From positions 48,093,417 to 48,157,416 of the forward strand of contig CM064426.1 in the NCBI GenBank assembly GCA_032690845.1: a stretch of DNA of 64,000 nt. The letters are read 5' to 3'. The notes beneath the pieces are model-generated. The model ran no database searches and had not been told where the DNA came from. It saw only the letters and a program-made list of their open reading frames with translations. A program made the position numbers and the translations under genes. Numbering within the stretch: the first letter of the stretch is position 1; each line of letters begins with the position of its first letter. The DNA is from Eleusine coracana subsp. coracana (taxonomy: Eukaryota; Streptophyta; Magnoliopsida; Poales; Poaceae). This document shows positions 21,666 to 33,412 of the stretch, piece after piece.

Positions 21666-23993
21666 CTACTTACGAGAAGACCAACTGATCAAAGAAGTAC
21701 CCAAGAAATGGCAAGTACCAGAAGTGCTCTTCCTATCAATTATACACCTAGCAAAGTCCGCATCCGTATACCCAATGAGATCAAGAGATGAAGATGCAGA
21801 GTTCCAAAGACCAAACTCAAGGGTGTATTTGAGATACCCGAAGATGCGCTTAACAACCTTGTGATGAGTCACCCTTGGGGAAGCTTGAAAGCGAGCACAA
21901 AGACACACCGCAAAATGTATGTTAGGTCTTGTTGCTGTCAGGTACAAGAGGGAGCCAATCATGCTCCTGTACTCCCTTTGATCCACCGCTTCACAGTCTT
22001 CATTAGGGTCAAGAGCCGTTGTAGTGGACATTGGTGTAGACAATGGCTTCACATTGACCATGTCGAACTTCTTCAGGAGATCCTTCATGTACTTGGCTTG
22101 ATGTATGAAAGTGCCTTGCTTGCACTGCTTGATTTGAAGCCCAAGAAAGAAGGTGAGCTCTCCCATCATCGACATCTGAAATTCACTTTCCATAGCTTCC
22201 TGAAACTTGGACACAAGAGCATGAGAGGAACCACCAAAGATGATATCATCCACGTAAATCTGAACTATTAGAAAGTCATTGCCATGCTTGAGAGTGAACA
22301 AGGTTTTATCAACACACCCCATGACATACCCATGCTCTAGCAAGAAGGTCTTAAGCCTAGCATACCATGGCCTAGGTGCTTGCTTTAGCCCGTACAAAGC
22401 CTTCTGAAGCTTGTACATACAGCTTGGGTATTTGTGGTGCTTAAAGCCAGGGGGTTGCCTCACATACACTTTTTCCGCTATGAAACCATTTAGGAAAGCA
22501 CTCTTGACATCCATTTGATAGAGTCTAATGCCCTTGGATGCAGCAAATGCAAGCAAGATCCTAATGGCTTCTATGCGAGCAACAGGAGCAAAGGTTTCAC
22601 CATAATCTAAGCCCTCCACTTGGCTAAAACCTTGAGCAACTAGCCTAGCCTTGTCTCTCACAACCTCACCATCCTCCCCATGTTTGTTTTTGAATATCCA
22701 TTTGGTTCCTATGACATTGACATTTTTGGGAGGCTCTACAAGGGTCCAGACTTTGTTTCTCTCAAAGTTTTCCAACTCCTCATGCATCGCATTAACCCAA
22801 TGTTCATCAGATAGTGCGTGTCCAACATCTCGGGGTTCAAAGGTTGCAACAGAAAGAGAATTGGTAAAGCAAGCAAGATGTGCAAACCTTGACCTTGTTG
22901 TCTTCTCATAGAGATTACTGATCAACTGTTGAGGTGGGTGTTGACGCTGAATGCGGTGAGGAGCCTCTCTCTTAGGGTGTACCTCCCCCTCAACCACAGC
23001 TGGAGCTTGCTCGGCAGCTGCTGAAGTCGATGTAGAAGCTTCTGGACCCTCTGCTGGAGTAGTGGTGGCAGCAGGAACAAGCTCGGATGTGGGATGGAAT
23101 GACTCATCATCATCATCATCCAAGCCCTGTAGGTCCTCTTCTACAAAGATGCTCTCCTTCATCTCCTTGTCACCTGCAGACTCAATCACATTCCTTGCAC
23201 AAGAGTTTGATTCATCAAAGGTTACATCACAGGATTCTATGATGGTGTTAGTCTCCAAATTCAAAACTCTGCAGGAATGACCATAAAGAGAGTAACCAAA
23301 AAAGATTCCATCGGAAGATCTCGACTCAAACTTATCAAGATTGCCATGCTTGAGAATAAAGCACTTGCAACCAAAGGCACGCAAATGAGAAACCGAGGGC
23401 TTTCTCCCAAAACGCAGCTCATAAGAAGTCACATTAAGAATTGAGCGCAAGAAAATCCGATTGGAAATATAGCAAGCAGTGCTAATAGCCTCAGCCCAGA
23501 ACTGCCTCGGAGTCCTATGCTCATCGAGCATCATCTGGGCCATCTCCACTAAGGTTCTATTCTTTCTTTCAACCACACCGTTCTGCTGGGGAACCCGAGG
23601 TGCTGAAAATTGATGCTCAATGCCATGCTCAAGACAGAAAGCATCAAAGGAGGAGTTCTTGAACTTGGTGCCATTATCACTTCGAATTGCTCGTAATGCA
23701 CTAGGGAGTTCCTTGAACAACCTCAAAGCTAAGCTCCAAAATTGATGAAACACTTCATCCTTGCTCTCAAGAAAGTAGACCCAAGAGTAGCGAGAGTAGT
23801 TGTCAACAATCACAAGAACATACCACTTCCCACCCGCCGAACGAACCCAAGAAGGACCAACATTGTCCATATGAAGCAACTCTCTAGGGCATTCAGTCAT
23901 CACCAAATTGATTGGTGGATGAGAAGCAGCAATCATTTTCCCATGATGACAAGGAGCACAAACCAAATCCTTATCAAATTTGAGCTTAGGCAA
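21666..23993 (-). pseudogene. A2 integrase, reverse transcriptase and RNase H
   Basis: Open for 775 codons. It begins in the integrase zinc region (CAPCHHGK), then the core with Asp in LLHMD, Asp in SDNGTKF and Glu in NGVVERKNR, a Ser/Thr/Ala-rich linker, and copia RT from WIFKNKHGEDG through QMDVKSAFLNG to YVDD (codons at 22245-22256), then RNase H with YTDADFA. All key catalytic residues seen are intact. It is separated from the protease by an in-frame TGA at the junction near 23994; the frame is the same on both sides. Confidence 0.92.
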
Positions 23994-24040
23994 TCATCGG
24001 ATCAAACCTAGGCCACTCAAGCGACATAACAAGTCAAAGC

Positions 24041-24536
24041 TCATGTGAACCAGTCTCCTATGCCATTTCCAGAGCTCAGAAGAAGATTGAGCAAACAAAC
24101 ACTTGTGAGAACCAGGAGAACCAGCAAAATCAGCCTAAAAAACTCTGCCAATGCGAGAAATCCCACAAACCAAGGAACCACTCGAATCAAGAACACAAGA
24201 AGCATCCGACTTAAAGCGCACTTCCAAACCAACATCAAGAAGCTGAGAGACAGAGAGGAGATTGTACTTGAGAAACTCAACCAAACCAACATCATTGAGA
24301 GTGAAGTTCTCATTTACCTTTATCGCACCCCTTCCCTTCACTCTTCCTCTCTTGTCATCTCCAAAGGTCACATACTCCCGACGCTTCAAGGGAGTGAGGC
24401 TGGAGAACCACTTTGCATTTCTGGTCATGTGGCACGAACACCCGGAATCCATCAACCACTTGTTCTCCAAGCCTCCACCTGCTGCGTACAAAGAACGAGA
24501 AGTGAAAGTCGATGGCTCAGTGCTGGGGTTAGTCAA
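24041..24536 (-). pseudogene. A2 protease and pre-integrase segment
   Basis: It contains the aspartic protease signature WLMDSGCSCHMT and the following copia block (NLLSVSQLLD). An in-frame TAG near 24134 (after GRVF) ends the first frame, and the same frame continues with WHRRL..H, the start of the integrase HHCC zinc region. Damage here is nonsense mutations rather than frameshifts. Confidence 0.85.
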
Positions 24537-24551
24537 AAAGCATTTGGGAAT

Positions 24552-26969
24552 CTAGCACTTAACCATACGACCGGTAGTAGTCATCACAGTTCTTTGCACT
24601 TTATCATTCGAACGCATGGGACGAGAACCATGATGGGGACAACGTGGCCTGCCAAAGCATCTCGACTCAAACCTTGAGTTGTGAGGATAGAAATTATCTG
24701 TGTGAAAGCCAAATCCATGCGAGTGACGCTCACCACGATGGGGAAAACGTGGGGCGCCAAAGCGCTGCTGCACAAAGCCTCTGTTTTGTGAATCAAAGCC
24801 ATATGAGGAATGACCCTGACCATGATAGGCACGAGAAAAAGAGTGAGGCTGAAAGTCAACAAAATGATCATAAAAAGCATCCCTAGTCAACTCAGCTTGC
24901 TTCCTCTCAATTCTCTTATGCCTAAAATAGAATTCATCCAAGTGGCCCTTGTGACCACAAAACATGCAAATGTAGACACCCTTAGGATTAGGCTTGGCTT
25001 GCATTGCAGGTTTGGGTTTTGGCTTCTCTATTTGCTTTGGGTTGAAGGAGGGTTTTGGATTGCGTGGATAGTATGTGTAAGTGGGTTTGATGGTGTTTTC
25101 CTCATCCTTGTAGCTGGAGCTAGGTACAAACTTACCCACATTCTCACTCTCCTTTTCACACCTCTCAAATCCCAAACCAAAATTATAGGTTGATCTAGAA
25201 GCACTCTCCTTCACTCTTGCCAAGTCACTCTCAATCTTCTCTTCACTCACTAGGGTTCTCTGGAGCCTAGACACAAGATAGTCATTTTCCTGAACTAGGG
25301 CTTTGTTTTCCTCCCTAGTGATTACAAGCTTGTCCTTAAGAGAGACACACACCTCACAAGGTGGTGGAAGGACCTTAGAGCGAGTCTCATGAAGCAACTT
25401 GGACTCAAGCTCTTTGACTTTGAGGGACTGAGCTTCCAACTCATCTGTGAGCTTGGGGCACTTCTGACATGCACCCAAAAGAGTTGGTCTAGCTTTGAAC
25501 TCATCAAGCTCCTTGAGGGCACTCTCAAGCTGACTGGCAACTTGAGCCTGCACACTCTCCCTCTGTGCAAGATCACTCATCACAACTTGACAAGACTCAC
25601 ACTCAACAACAATGTCCTCACGAGCAAGCTTGGACCTAAGCGAAGCAATTTCAAAATCAGCACTCTCCAACATAGACTTAAGCTCTCTACCGTCACGAAC
25701 AGCACTGCGAAGCTTATCATCTTGCATGAGCAGAACATCACGCAAATGATCAAGTTCAGAAGAGAGGTCATCGAGAGTGGGAGGTACCTTGCTTGTGTCA
25801 GAGTCAGATCCAGAGTCGGTATCGTGGTCGTTCTTTGCCATGATGCAAAGCCCGGTGAAGTCATCCTTCCTCTTGACTCGAGGCTTTTCAACCTCCTCCG
25901 AGCTTGAAAGACCTTCGCTTGATGTGAGGACAACATCGCACAAGGCGGCAACGCAGGCGAATGCAATGGCCTTGGCGAACTTCTTGGAGTTCTTGCCCTT
26001 CTTGTAGAAGCGGTTCTTCTTCTGCTTGAAATCTTCAGTGTTGTTGTCACGGTACCCGACCTTCTTCTTCTTGGGACAATTAGCGATGAAGTGTCCCAGG
26101 TCACCACACTCGAAGTGGGTTCTTGAACCACCTCCTCTTCTCTCCTTCCGGTTGTTGTAGAACTTCCTGAACTTCCTTGTGAGCAAGGACAACTCCTCGT
26201 CAGGAATGCACTCCATCTGTTCATCGAAAGCTGCAACAAGAGAAGACAAAGCAAACTCCAAGGAAGACTTGTCAGGTGAGGGGTTAGTTCCATGAGAAGC
26301 ACAATTGTGATCACCCTTCTGAGAACTAGAAAGCAAAGCCATGCTAGAAGCAGGAATAGCAAGATTTGGACGAGATTTCCTAGACAGTTTATGAGATTTA
26401 AGCTTGCTATACAATTGCTCATAATTCAGGGTATTGAATTTAGCAGTTTCTTCTAGAGCAGCAATTTTAACCCCCCAAACATTTTCATCAAGTGAGTACA
26501 GCAGTTGCTTAGCTCTATCATTGTCATTGTACACAAGGGTAGCACAAGCCCGCAAGTTGCACACAATTGCCTCAAACTAAGTGTCATCTAGTGACTCGCC
26601 CGGTTTCTGTGCAAAGGTTTGGTACTGTCTATTATAAGAATCCTTACGCATAGACTTGACCTGGTTGGTACCCTCATGGTAAGTGCAGAGCTTATCCCGA
26701 ATAGCATGTGCAGTGTCAAGGTGTGCAACCCTATCATGTTCGCTCCTACCAAGTGCAGAAAGCAGAATATTGACAGCTTTGGAGTTGTTCTCATACCTGA
26801 CTAACTCACCTGTAGAAGCAGTGTTCAGGTCCTGTGGTATAGCATACTCTTGATCAGTAATCTCCCAAATTGCACGTCCTTGACTCAACAGATACGCTTT
26901 GGTCCGTGACTTCCAGTAGGGGAAGTGCTCTTCATCAAACATCCATAGCTTGATAGCATGCTTCTCCAT
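24552..26969 (-). pseudogene. A2 gag, SIRE-type with coiled coil
   Basis: It starts at an ATG at 26969 (MEKHAIKLWMFD). A break near 26565-26577 changes frame within the conserved SLDDT..RFEAIV region; the remaining 670 codons are open. Features: capsid-like part, CCHC knuckle with the first Cys replaced by His (HFECGDLGHFIANC), a long Glu/Lys/Ser-rich coiled-coil-like part and a second CxxC..H zinc motif. It is much larger than a minimal copia gag, as expected for SIRE/Maximus. Confidence 0.88.
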
Positions 26970-27015
26970 GTTGCTTTCGGATCACAAAGCCGGTGAAAGT
27001 CAACTAGTGATCAAA

Positions 27016-27030
27016 CTGGCTCTGATACCA
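27016..27030 (-). other. Primer-binding site of A2 (tRNA-Met type)
   Basis: On the minus strand TGGTATCAGAGCCAG, 2 bp from the LTR end; an excellent match to the initiator-Met tRNA 3' end. Confidence 0.88.
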
Positions 27031-27032
27031 AT

Positions 27033-29027
27033 TGAAGGACCAAGAAGGCGACAGGAGGGGGGGGGGTGAATGGGAGCCAATCAAAATTCTTGATGAGAAC
27101 TTGGCCTATATCCCAAAAACAACCTGAAGCAACCTCTGAATTGATCACCAAGACTACACACACCAACTCGTGGTGTACTAGCCCTAGGAGTGATCAATCA
27201 CAGCAAAGGAACACAGCAAAAACAAAAAGAGAAGAAGCAATGCTCAACAGTTCAGAGCTGAACACTCATCGGCAGTGCCAATCCCTGCCATCGGCAGTGC
27301 CGGTCGGCAACGGCAGTGCCGGTCACGCCTATCGGCAGTGCCGGTTGTAGCTATTGATCGAGTACATCCAAGACACAAATCTACAGAAAAATAACATAGA
27401 AAAAAATTAACGAAGGTGGAAAACCAAGGCACAAAACATGGAAGAAAAAGACTCAAAAACTGAGCTGTCCTGACGAAGAATCGGCAGTGCCGATAAGTTT
27501 ATCGGCAGTGCCGATCGGCGGTGCTGGTCCAGGCGATCGGCAGTGTTGGTCTGGTCATCAGCAGTGACCACCGGCACTGCTGGTCCTTGCTGGTCCATCA
27601 GCAGTAGGTGCCACCGGCAGTAGCCATCGGCACTGCCGGTCGGGCCCGACAGATTCAGGACAGCAACAGCGAATCGCAAAGAAAAATTGCAAAACCTTAT
27701 CAAACGAACTCCAAAAATCACGAAATTTGGACCAGATGATCCTCAATACATCACGACCCTAATCCTAAGAGATCAACTCAATTGGCTCATGGAATCATCA
27801 CGAATTTCAGATCTTGTGCCAAGAACACCAAAAAGGGGAAACTTGAGAAATCCTTCAAATCCAAGGTGCTATAGCCAATAATTCCATCAAGGATCTATAG
27901 AGGATTATTCTAGCTCATCCTAGCAACAAGTTTCTCAAGAAATCCGGGCCAAAAATCTGTCCAAAAGTGAGATCGAAAATCAACACAAAAAAGGTTCGAA
28001 AATAGGAAAAAGAGAATTTCGGGATTCAAGTGAAGAGTGAAATCTTGAGCACGAAAATACTTCTCATATCATAGAAAGGTGCTTACAAGATCCATAAGTA
28101 CAAGGCTAGGAAGCCATCCTCTTCCTCCCACTATTTGGAAGAGCAAGAGATGTCTCTCACACACCCACTACTCTCCTCTCAAACATGAAGTCCTCTCCTA
28201 GCACTTTCAATAGAGTCCTAACACAAGGCTAATGGAAGAGAGGCACCTCTCCCACTAGCCACACCTCTCCTTTATATAGGCCTAGGGTCTATTGTCCACA
28301 TGACCACTATACCCTTGACCTACATAACACACCCACCTACCACCGGGGGCATAACCGTCCATCTTTTTCCTCTTCGCCCGAATGCCATCGGATGCTTCAC
28401 GTCTTTGCTTCATCTCGATGCAAGCTCCGTGATGGTGCCACGTGCACCACCAACCACCGCCATCGGTTTTGAGGCCGAAACCGGAAAACCGCCTTGCATG
28501 CTTCTCAAAGCGCGACTTCTCGATGTTGATGCATGTCACCTTGTCCCGCGATCCTGACCACCGGCAAGTCTCTCCCAGTCCCTATCCATCGGGCCCCCTT
28601 GTCACTTGCAACAGCATCCCGTTCACCTTGACTTGGTCAACACGCCGTCTTTATCACCACCACGGTTTTGAGGCTCAACCGCAAAACCGTCCGTGCTTCT
28701 TGCCTCTCCATGTGTACGGTGTGGATCACCCTTGACTTCACCCGGCATCCCGATCGTCTGGCCCCAAGTCCCCTAGTTGTGCCTGATCCTCTCGCCGTTG
28801 ACCGCCAAGTCGACTCTAGTGACCTACGCATCATGAGACAAGCAAACACATTTCCCATCTCCTGCAACATCACCAATATCTCCACCAACTCCGCTTAGTC
28901 ATAACCATGATATGCAAACCCATCCAATCCCTGGATTCCCGCATTTCAACTCAAACACCAAATCCGCTTAAGTCAATTACTCATCACAAGTATAGCAAAC
29001 CATGGCACATTTCCACATGGTTCCTCA
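27033..29027 (-). repeat. 5' LTR of A2 (1995 bp)
   Basis: It starts TGAGGAACCA at 29027 and ends ..TTCA at 27033 (minus). Dyads of the CGGCAGTGCCG type lie at 27260-27350 and 27475-27650. The TATA box (minus CCTATATAAAGG) is at 28270-28280. It is flanked on the right by target-site copy ggggg. Confidence 0.9.
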
Positions 29028-29032
29028 GGGGG

Positions 29033-29044
29033 AGAAGGAAGATG
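29033..29044 (+). mobile_element. Element Y, 12-bp remnant between two insertions
   Basis: Bases agaaggaagatg lie between the A2 right target-site copy and the G2 LTR. Joined to 17978-17982 and 36812 they restore the purine-rich Y sequence. The last five, agatg (29040-29044), are the left G2 target-site copy. Confidence 0.7.
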
Positions 29045-29967
29045 TGATGAGGACATGACTCCTATGGATACACACAACACTCCTCCAAATCTGGACTTGC
29101 AAGGTCCAATGACTAGAGCTCGTGCACGACAACTAAATTTAGAGGGGAGCTCGTTCCTACTTTCTTTGCTATATGTTACTTTTGAGAATGGTTTGCTACC
29201 TAATGATTATTTTATGATTAGAAACCATGGAGAGGACCAGGAGATGATGGGAGAAGGATTTGGAAACGTGGAGGGCCAGCAAGGGCTTGGAAGCCAAAGT
29301 GGAGGCCCAATCAAAACCGACTTCGAGTCTGTTTTGGGGCCCAGGACCAGTCTGTACTACAACGGTCGCCCAGGACGCATACGGACTCGGATTTGGACAT
29401 CTACATATGCACGGAAAGATAAGGAGAAGACCTTTCCAATGCCGCCGGCCTCATGTCAAAATTCATCCGGAGTCATCGGGAATCGTCAAAACAAGAGAGA
29501 GTCCAGAATCTGTGTCGGTGCTGCGTCGCTTATTTTTTGTCTTTGGGCCTTGTATCTAGTTGAGCCCAATTCGGGGCGCGTCCAGAGGGTCTTGCACGAC
29601 CCTAGGGTCTTTATATACAGCCGCCGCCGCACTATTAGGGTTCGGGTTTTGCTTAGATCAATTCTGTTCATAAACAGTTTCGCCGTTCATCGGTTTGTGA
29701 GACCCCAACTTCGAGAGTTTAATCATACATCTGCAATTGTGTTGCATTCTTCGTTGTTCTTGCTTGTGTTCTTGATTCGCAGGCAGGGATTAGCCTTCTC
29801 GGCAGGGTCAATCGTCTTTTGGACGGTTGATAACCAGAGGAGACGTCGTGCTGTGATTGCGGGGTTTAGAACGTGCTGTTCTGAAGCCGGATCGATTTGT
29901 GTTTCGCCTCCGACCAAATCAACTTACCAAGAACCTTTCAGAAGATCGGGAACCCTTGTCCACATCA
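29045..29967 (+). repeat. 5' LTR of G2 (923 bp)
   Basis: It starts TGATGAGGAC and ends ..CCACATCA. The first 315 bp are a copy of the 3' LTR segment that encodes the polyprotein C-terminus, so this stretch carries an orphan open frame (29055-29975) that is not a separate gene. Confidence 0.92.
29609..29620 (+). promoter_or_regulatory. TATA box in G2 5' LTR
   Basis: ctttatatacag, repeated in the 3' LTR near 36448-36459. It is the likely core promoter; the equivalent segment is deleted from the G1 3' LTR. Confidence 0.6.
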
Positions 29968-29969
29968 AG

Positions 29970-29982
29970 TGGTAATCAGAGC
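29970..29982 (+). other. Primer-binding site of G2
   Basis: TGGTAATCAGAGC begins 2 bp after the LTR. It is the tRNA-Met site TGGTATCAGAGC with one extra A, which G1 shares. Confidence 0.7.
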
Positions 29983-31145
29983 TTCAGGTGCGCCGTCAGG
30001 TTCATACTACCCTTTAGTTTTGTTTTCGTGTTCTTCCTATCGTCCACTGAAAGTACCAAAAAAATTTTTTCCCCGCCCATAACCACGTGTTTAGCCTTTG
30101 CATATTTCAATTTCAGAGTCCGTAGTGTTGAGTTTGTGCCCTAGTTCTTGTTTAGTCGCTGGTTTAGTTTGTGTTTTTGTCGTCAGTAGTGTTTCCCTTG
30201 CAACCCTAGCCGCCATCCCCCTCACCATCCTCGGTTTTGTCGGCTTTGTGTGCTAGGGTTGATTGATCAACACGCCCACCCTAGTCCCACCCTAAACCTA
30301 CCCTCACCACCTCGGACCAATTTTCATAAATCCCACTTTCCGCTGCATCCACCTCGCCAAAAAAAAAACTCCCTTCCCGACCCCAAGCCCGACTCGGATT
30401 TCACTGAAACCACCGGGTTCTTCAAAACCGATTCCGACACCCCTTCGGTAAAACAGCCATAACTTTTCGCTCGGTTGTCCGTTTTGGCTGAAATTTTTAC
30501 AGGAGATTCTGACGCCCTGTGTGCCCTCGTCAAAAAATTCAACAAAAATCGGGAAGATAAAGAAAAAATTCATTCAAGTTGAAACCCGACGTTTTCTGAA
30601 ACTTCAAGATTTTCTGTAGGCCACGTCCTAGCTCGGTTTGAGCTGAAATTTTTGTGGTTTCTCCCTGTTTGCTAGTCAGTTGGAAAAAAATATAAAAAAA
30701 ATAAAATCAAAAAAAAAAGAAATTTGGGATTCCTACTAGTGCTCCATCTAGCCCCTGAAATTTCTGAGTTTGGCTGTTTTACACTAAGCCCCCTGTTATC
30801 GGCTGTGTCCCTTTGTCTCCTTGTTTCTTCTTTGCTATCACTACTGTTCTAGGACATAGTTAGACCAGCAACTAGGGACAAGTTACTTGGGCACTTATTC
30901 AGCTTTACTATCTGTTTTTGATTTGTGTGCCACTCATATATACATATTTGGCCTTCCTAGCTCTACATACTTCTTCTGGACAGCACATAGGTTATTTGGT
31001 AACCCTTGCAATCGTGGAACACTTCTCCCTGGTATCCTTCGCTTTGTTGTTTTCAGAACTTTGTAAGAGCTTTGCAAGAAGCTTACTTTTGCTGTGTTGA
31101 GAGGCACCACTGCTTAGTAGTTTTGTAGGGATAACCTTCACTTTT
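29983..31145 (+). other. Untranslated leader of G2
   Basis: About 1.16 kb with no gene. It contains A-rich runs near 30360 and 30684-30720. Just before gag a T-rich stretch ends in gatgtcag, which would also serve as a splice acceptor; no donor was pursued. Confidence 0.6.
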
Positions 31146-31404
31146 TTGTTTCCTGTTTTGGTGTTTCTGATGTCAGGAAGCGACGGGGAGGGTGCTTCAC
31201 CCTCAAAATTGGATGAGTGCGTGAGCCAAAATCAGTTACAGAAGGCTTTGCAGGCGGTTCAGAGTGATTTGGCAGAAACGATCACCAGGGCCGTCACCGA
31301 CGCCGTCACCAAGCTTCACCTGGGAGAAAGCATTGAGCGGTTGGATAAGAGAGTCTCTAAGTTAACCGATCAGGTTGTCGAATTGGAGACCGCTCACAAG
31401 ACCA

Positions 31405-31439
<35 letters not shown>

Positions 31440-31477
31440 CCAACAACGACGTTGAAGGCGATCATGATGAAGCAACG
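31146..31477 (+). pseudogene. G2 gag, N-terminal segment
   Basis: It starts MFPVLVF or, 8 codons on, MSGSDGEG at 31170; the G1 copy supports a start in this place. A Gln/Lys/Glu-rich helical part (QKALQAVQSDLAETITRAV) is followed by a CAA/ACA microsatellite (about 31404-31450), within which the frame is lost. In G1 the same tract is read as poly-Asn and the frame stays open, so an indel in the repeat broke G2. Confidence 0.85.
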
Positions 31478-32779
31478 GTGTATAAGGCTGATGGCACCGT
31501 CGATAGGTCAGCTACAAGGACCGCAAGGTTACGACGCCGTTTGCAATGTAACCCTCAAGGTATGGGTGGTTTCCACAACCACACCCGTCGCACACAAGGT
31601 AACTATGCTCCAGATGATCCGTATGCTAAAATTAAGTTTTCAATTCCTTCGTTTTCGGGTCAATACGATGGTGATGCTTACCTTGATTGGGAAATGACGG
31701 TAGAACAAAAATTTAATGCCCACCTTGTTCCTGAACAACATAGAGTTAGACAAGCCACTAGTGAGTTTAAGGACTTTGCTATTGTTTGGTGGAGTGGTCT
31801 AGCTGCTGAAACCGATTTGCCCACTACTTGGGAAGAACTTAAGGTAGAAATGCGTGATCATTTTGTTCCTCCTTCTTTTTATAGAGAAATTCGTAATAAA
31901 CTGCAGCGTTTAGATCAAGGAGATAAAACTGTTCAGGAGTATTTTAGTGAGCTTCAGAAGGGTTTGATTCGTTGTGCTGTGGTTGAAAAAGTAGAGGATC
32001 AGATTTGCCGCTTTTATTCTGGTTTGAGAAAAGAAATTCAGGACATCCTTGATTATAAAGAATTTTATACCCTCAACCAGTGTTTCCAGTATGCTATGCT
32101 TGCAGAGAAAGAATCACAGGGACTTTTCCAGGCTTTTGAGGAGTACAGCAAGTCCAGGAATTTCTACCCACCACGGCCGACGGGGACTTCGGGGCTGCCC
32201 AAGCCATCTTTCCGGCCGCCCCCACCAGCTAGTGTTGTTTCTACAGCACCAAGATCAGCCCCTGCCCCTTCTACGCGCTCAGGTAAAAATTCTTTGCAGG
32301 TACCGGCTAGTAGTGCCTCCTCTGTTGCTTCGACGGGACGCACTACAGGGATTCAGTGCCACCGCTGCCATGGTCTTGGCCATGTGCAGAAAGATTGCCC
32401 AAGTAGGCGGGCATATGTGGCGACAGATGATGGCGGTTACATGAGCGCCTCCGATGTGGAGGATGAGGAGGAGGATGTCGCTGCCACCAGCGGTGACCTC
32501 GTCCTTGGAGGTGGAGATACCATGGGCTATATGAATATTATTGTGCAGCGTGTGCTTAGCACACAAGTCCAGCAGCCCGAGATGATGCAGCGACATAACT
32601 TGTTCCAGATTTTCTTCGTCATCAAGAACCGTCGGGCACGTGTCATCATTGATGGAGGAAGCTGCAACAATTTGGTGAGTTCTGATGTGGTTAAGAAGCT
32701 TGATTTGACCACACGCCCACATCCACATCCATACTACATTCAGTGGTTAAATGACTCTGGAAAAGCTAAGGTAACATAA
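31478..32779 (+). pseudogene. G2 gag capsid, zinc knuckle and protease start
   Basis: The frame reopens after the microsatellite. It contains the retrotransposon gag domain (VWWSGLA..WEELKVEMRDHFVPPSFYREI), a proline-rich linker, the zinc knuckle CHRCHGLGHVQKDC (32357-32398), then the protease with Asp-Gly-Gly (Asp codon 32651-32653), the form usual in this clade rather than Asp-Ser/Thr-Gly. It ends at TAA 32777-32779, which in G1 is CAA (Gln). Confidence 0.9.
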
Positions 32780-33412
32780 ACTTGCAGAGTTCCTTTTTCC
32801 ATTGGTTCCTATGTGGATTCTGTTGATTGTGATGTTGTACCCATGCAAGCTTGTTCACTTTTATTGGGTAGACCTTGGGAATTTGATAATGATGTTGTAC
32901 ACCATGGTAAAAGTAATAAGTACACTTTTATGCATAAAGGAACTAAAATTACTTTGTTACCAATGACCCCTGCTGAAATTGTACAAGCTGATTTAGAACG
33001 AGCTGCTAGTTTGAAAAATAAACGCCCTGAAATTCAGCAACCTGTTAATTCTGCTTCTACACCAAGTAATGTTAATGATTCTTCATGTTCTAAGGGTGCT
33101 GCAATTAAATTACAAGGCCGTTCATGTCTTGCCACAAAATCTGAGCTTGCTGAAATTTCTACTGATGATATTTGCTATGCTTTGATATGCAAACAAGCCT
33201 TGTTTTTGCTTGGTGATATTGCTTCTAGTGCTTTGCCTCCTGCTGTCACTAACCTTTTGCAGGAGTATGAGGATGTTTTCCCAGCTGAGATACCCCCGGG
33301 ATTGCCACCTTTGAGAGGGATTGAGCATCAAATTGATTTGATTCCTGGTGCTACTTTACCAAACCGTGCTGCTTATAGGACCAACCCTGAGGAGACTAAG
33401 GAGATACAATGA
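32780..33412 (+). pseudogene. G2 protease C-terminal part and linker to RT
   Basis: Same frame as before. It contains CDVVPMQACSLLLGRPWEFD and HKGTKITL, typical of the protease end, then a variable linker and the PPGLPPLRGIEHQIDLIPGA block that leads into RT. It ends at TGA 33410-33412, just before [12 protein letters not shown]1 has the same TGA at the same site. Confidence 0.88.

Larger units (their letters stand above)
17983..29027 (-). mobile_element. SIRE-type copia family A, copy A2, complete
   Basis: Full-length 11.0-kb copia element on the minus strand: 5' LTR 27033-29027, primer-binding site, gag-pol 26969-21318, long 3' noncoding region, polypurine tract, 3' LTR 17983-19960. Target-site copies are GGGGG at 17978-17982 and 29028-29032. 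LTRs differ by a few percent by eye, mostly transitions. Domain order (protease, integrase, RT, RNase H) is that of copia; the large coiled-coil gag and the dyad-rich LTR point to the SIRE/Maximus clade. Confidence 0.92.

Noticed and set aside
21861..24677. Plus-strand ORFs opposite A2 pol
   Set aside because: Antisense shadows of the conserved minus-strand integrase/RT frame.
25777..26422. Overlapping frames of up to 280 codons opposite or alongside A2 gag
   Set aside because: Alternative frames of a biased Glu/Lys/Ser-rich gag; no domain in them.
29055..29975. 306-codon ORF at the start of G2
   Set aside because: It is the LTR copy of the polyprotein C-terminus plus LTR readthrough, not a separate gene.
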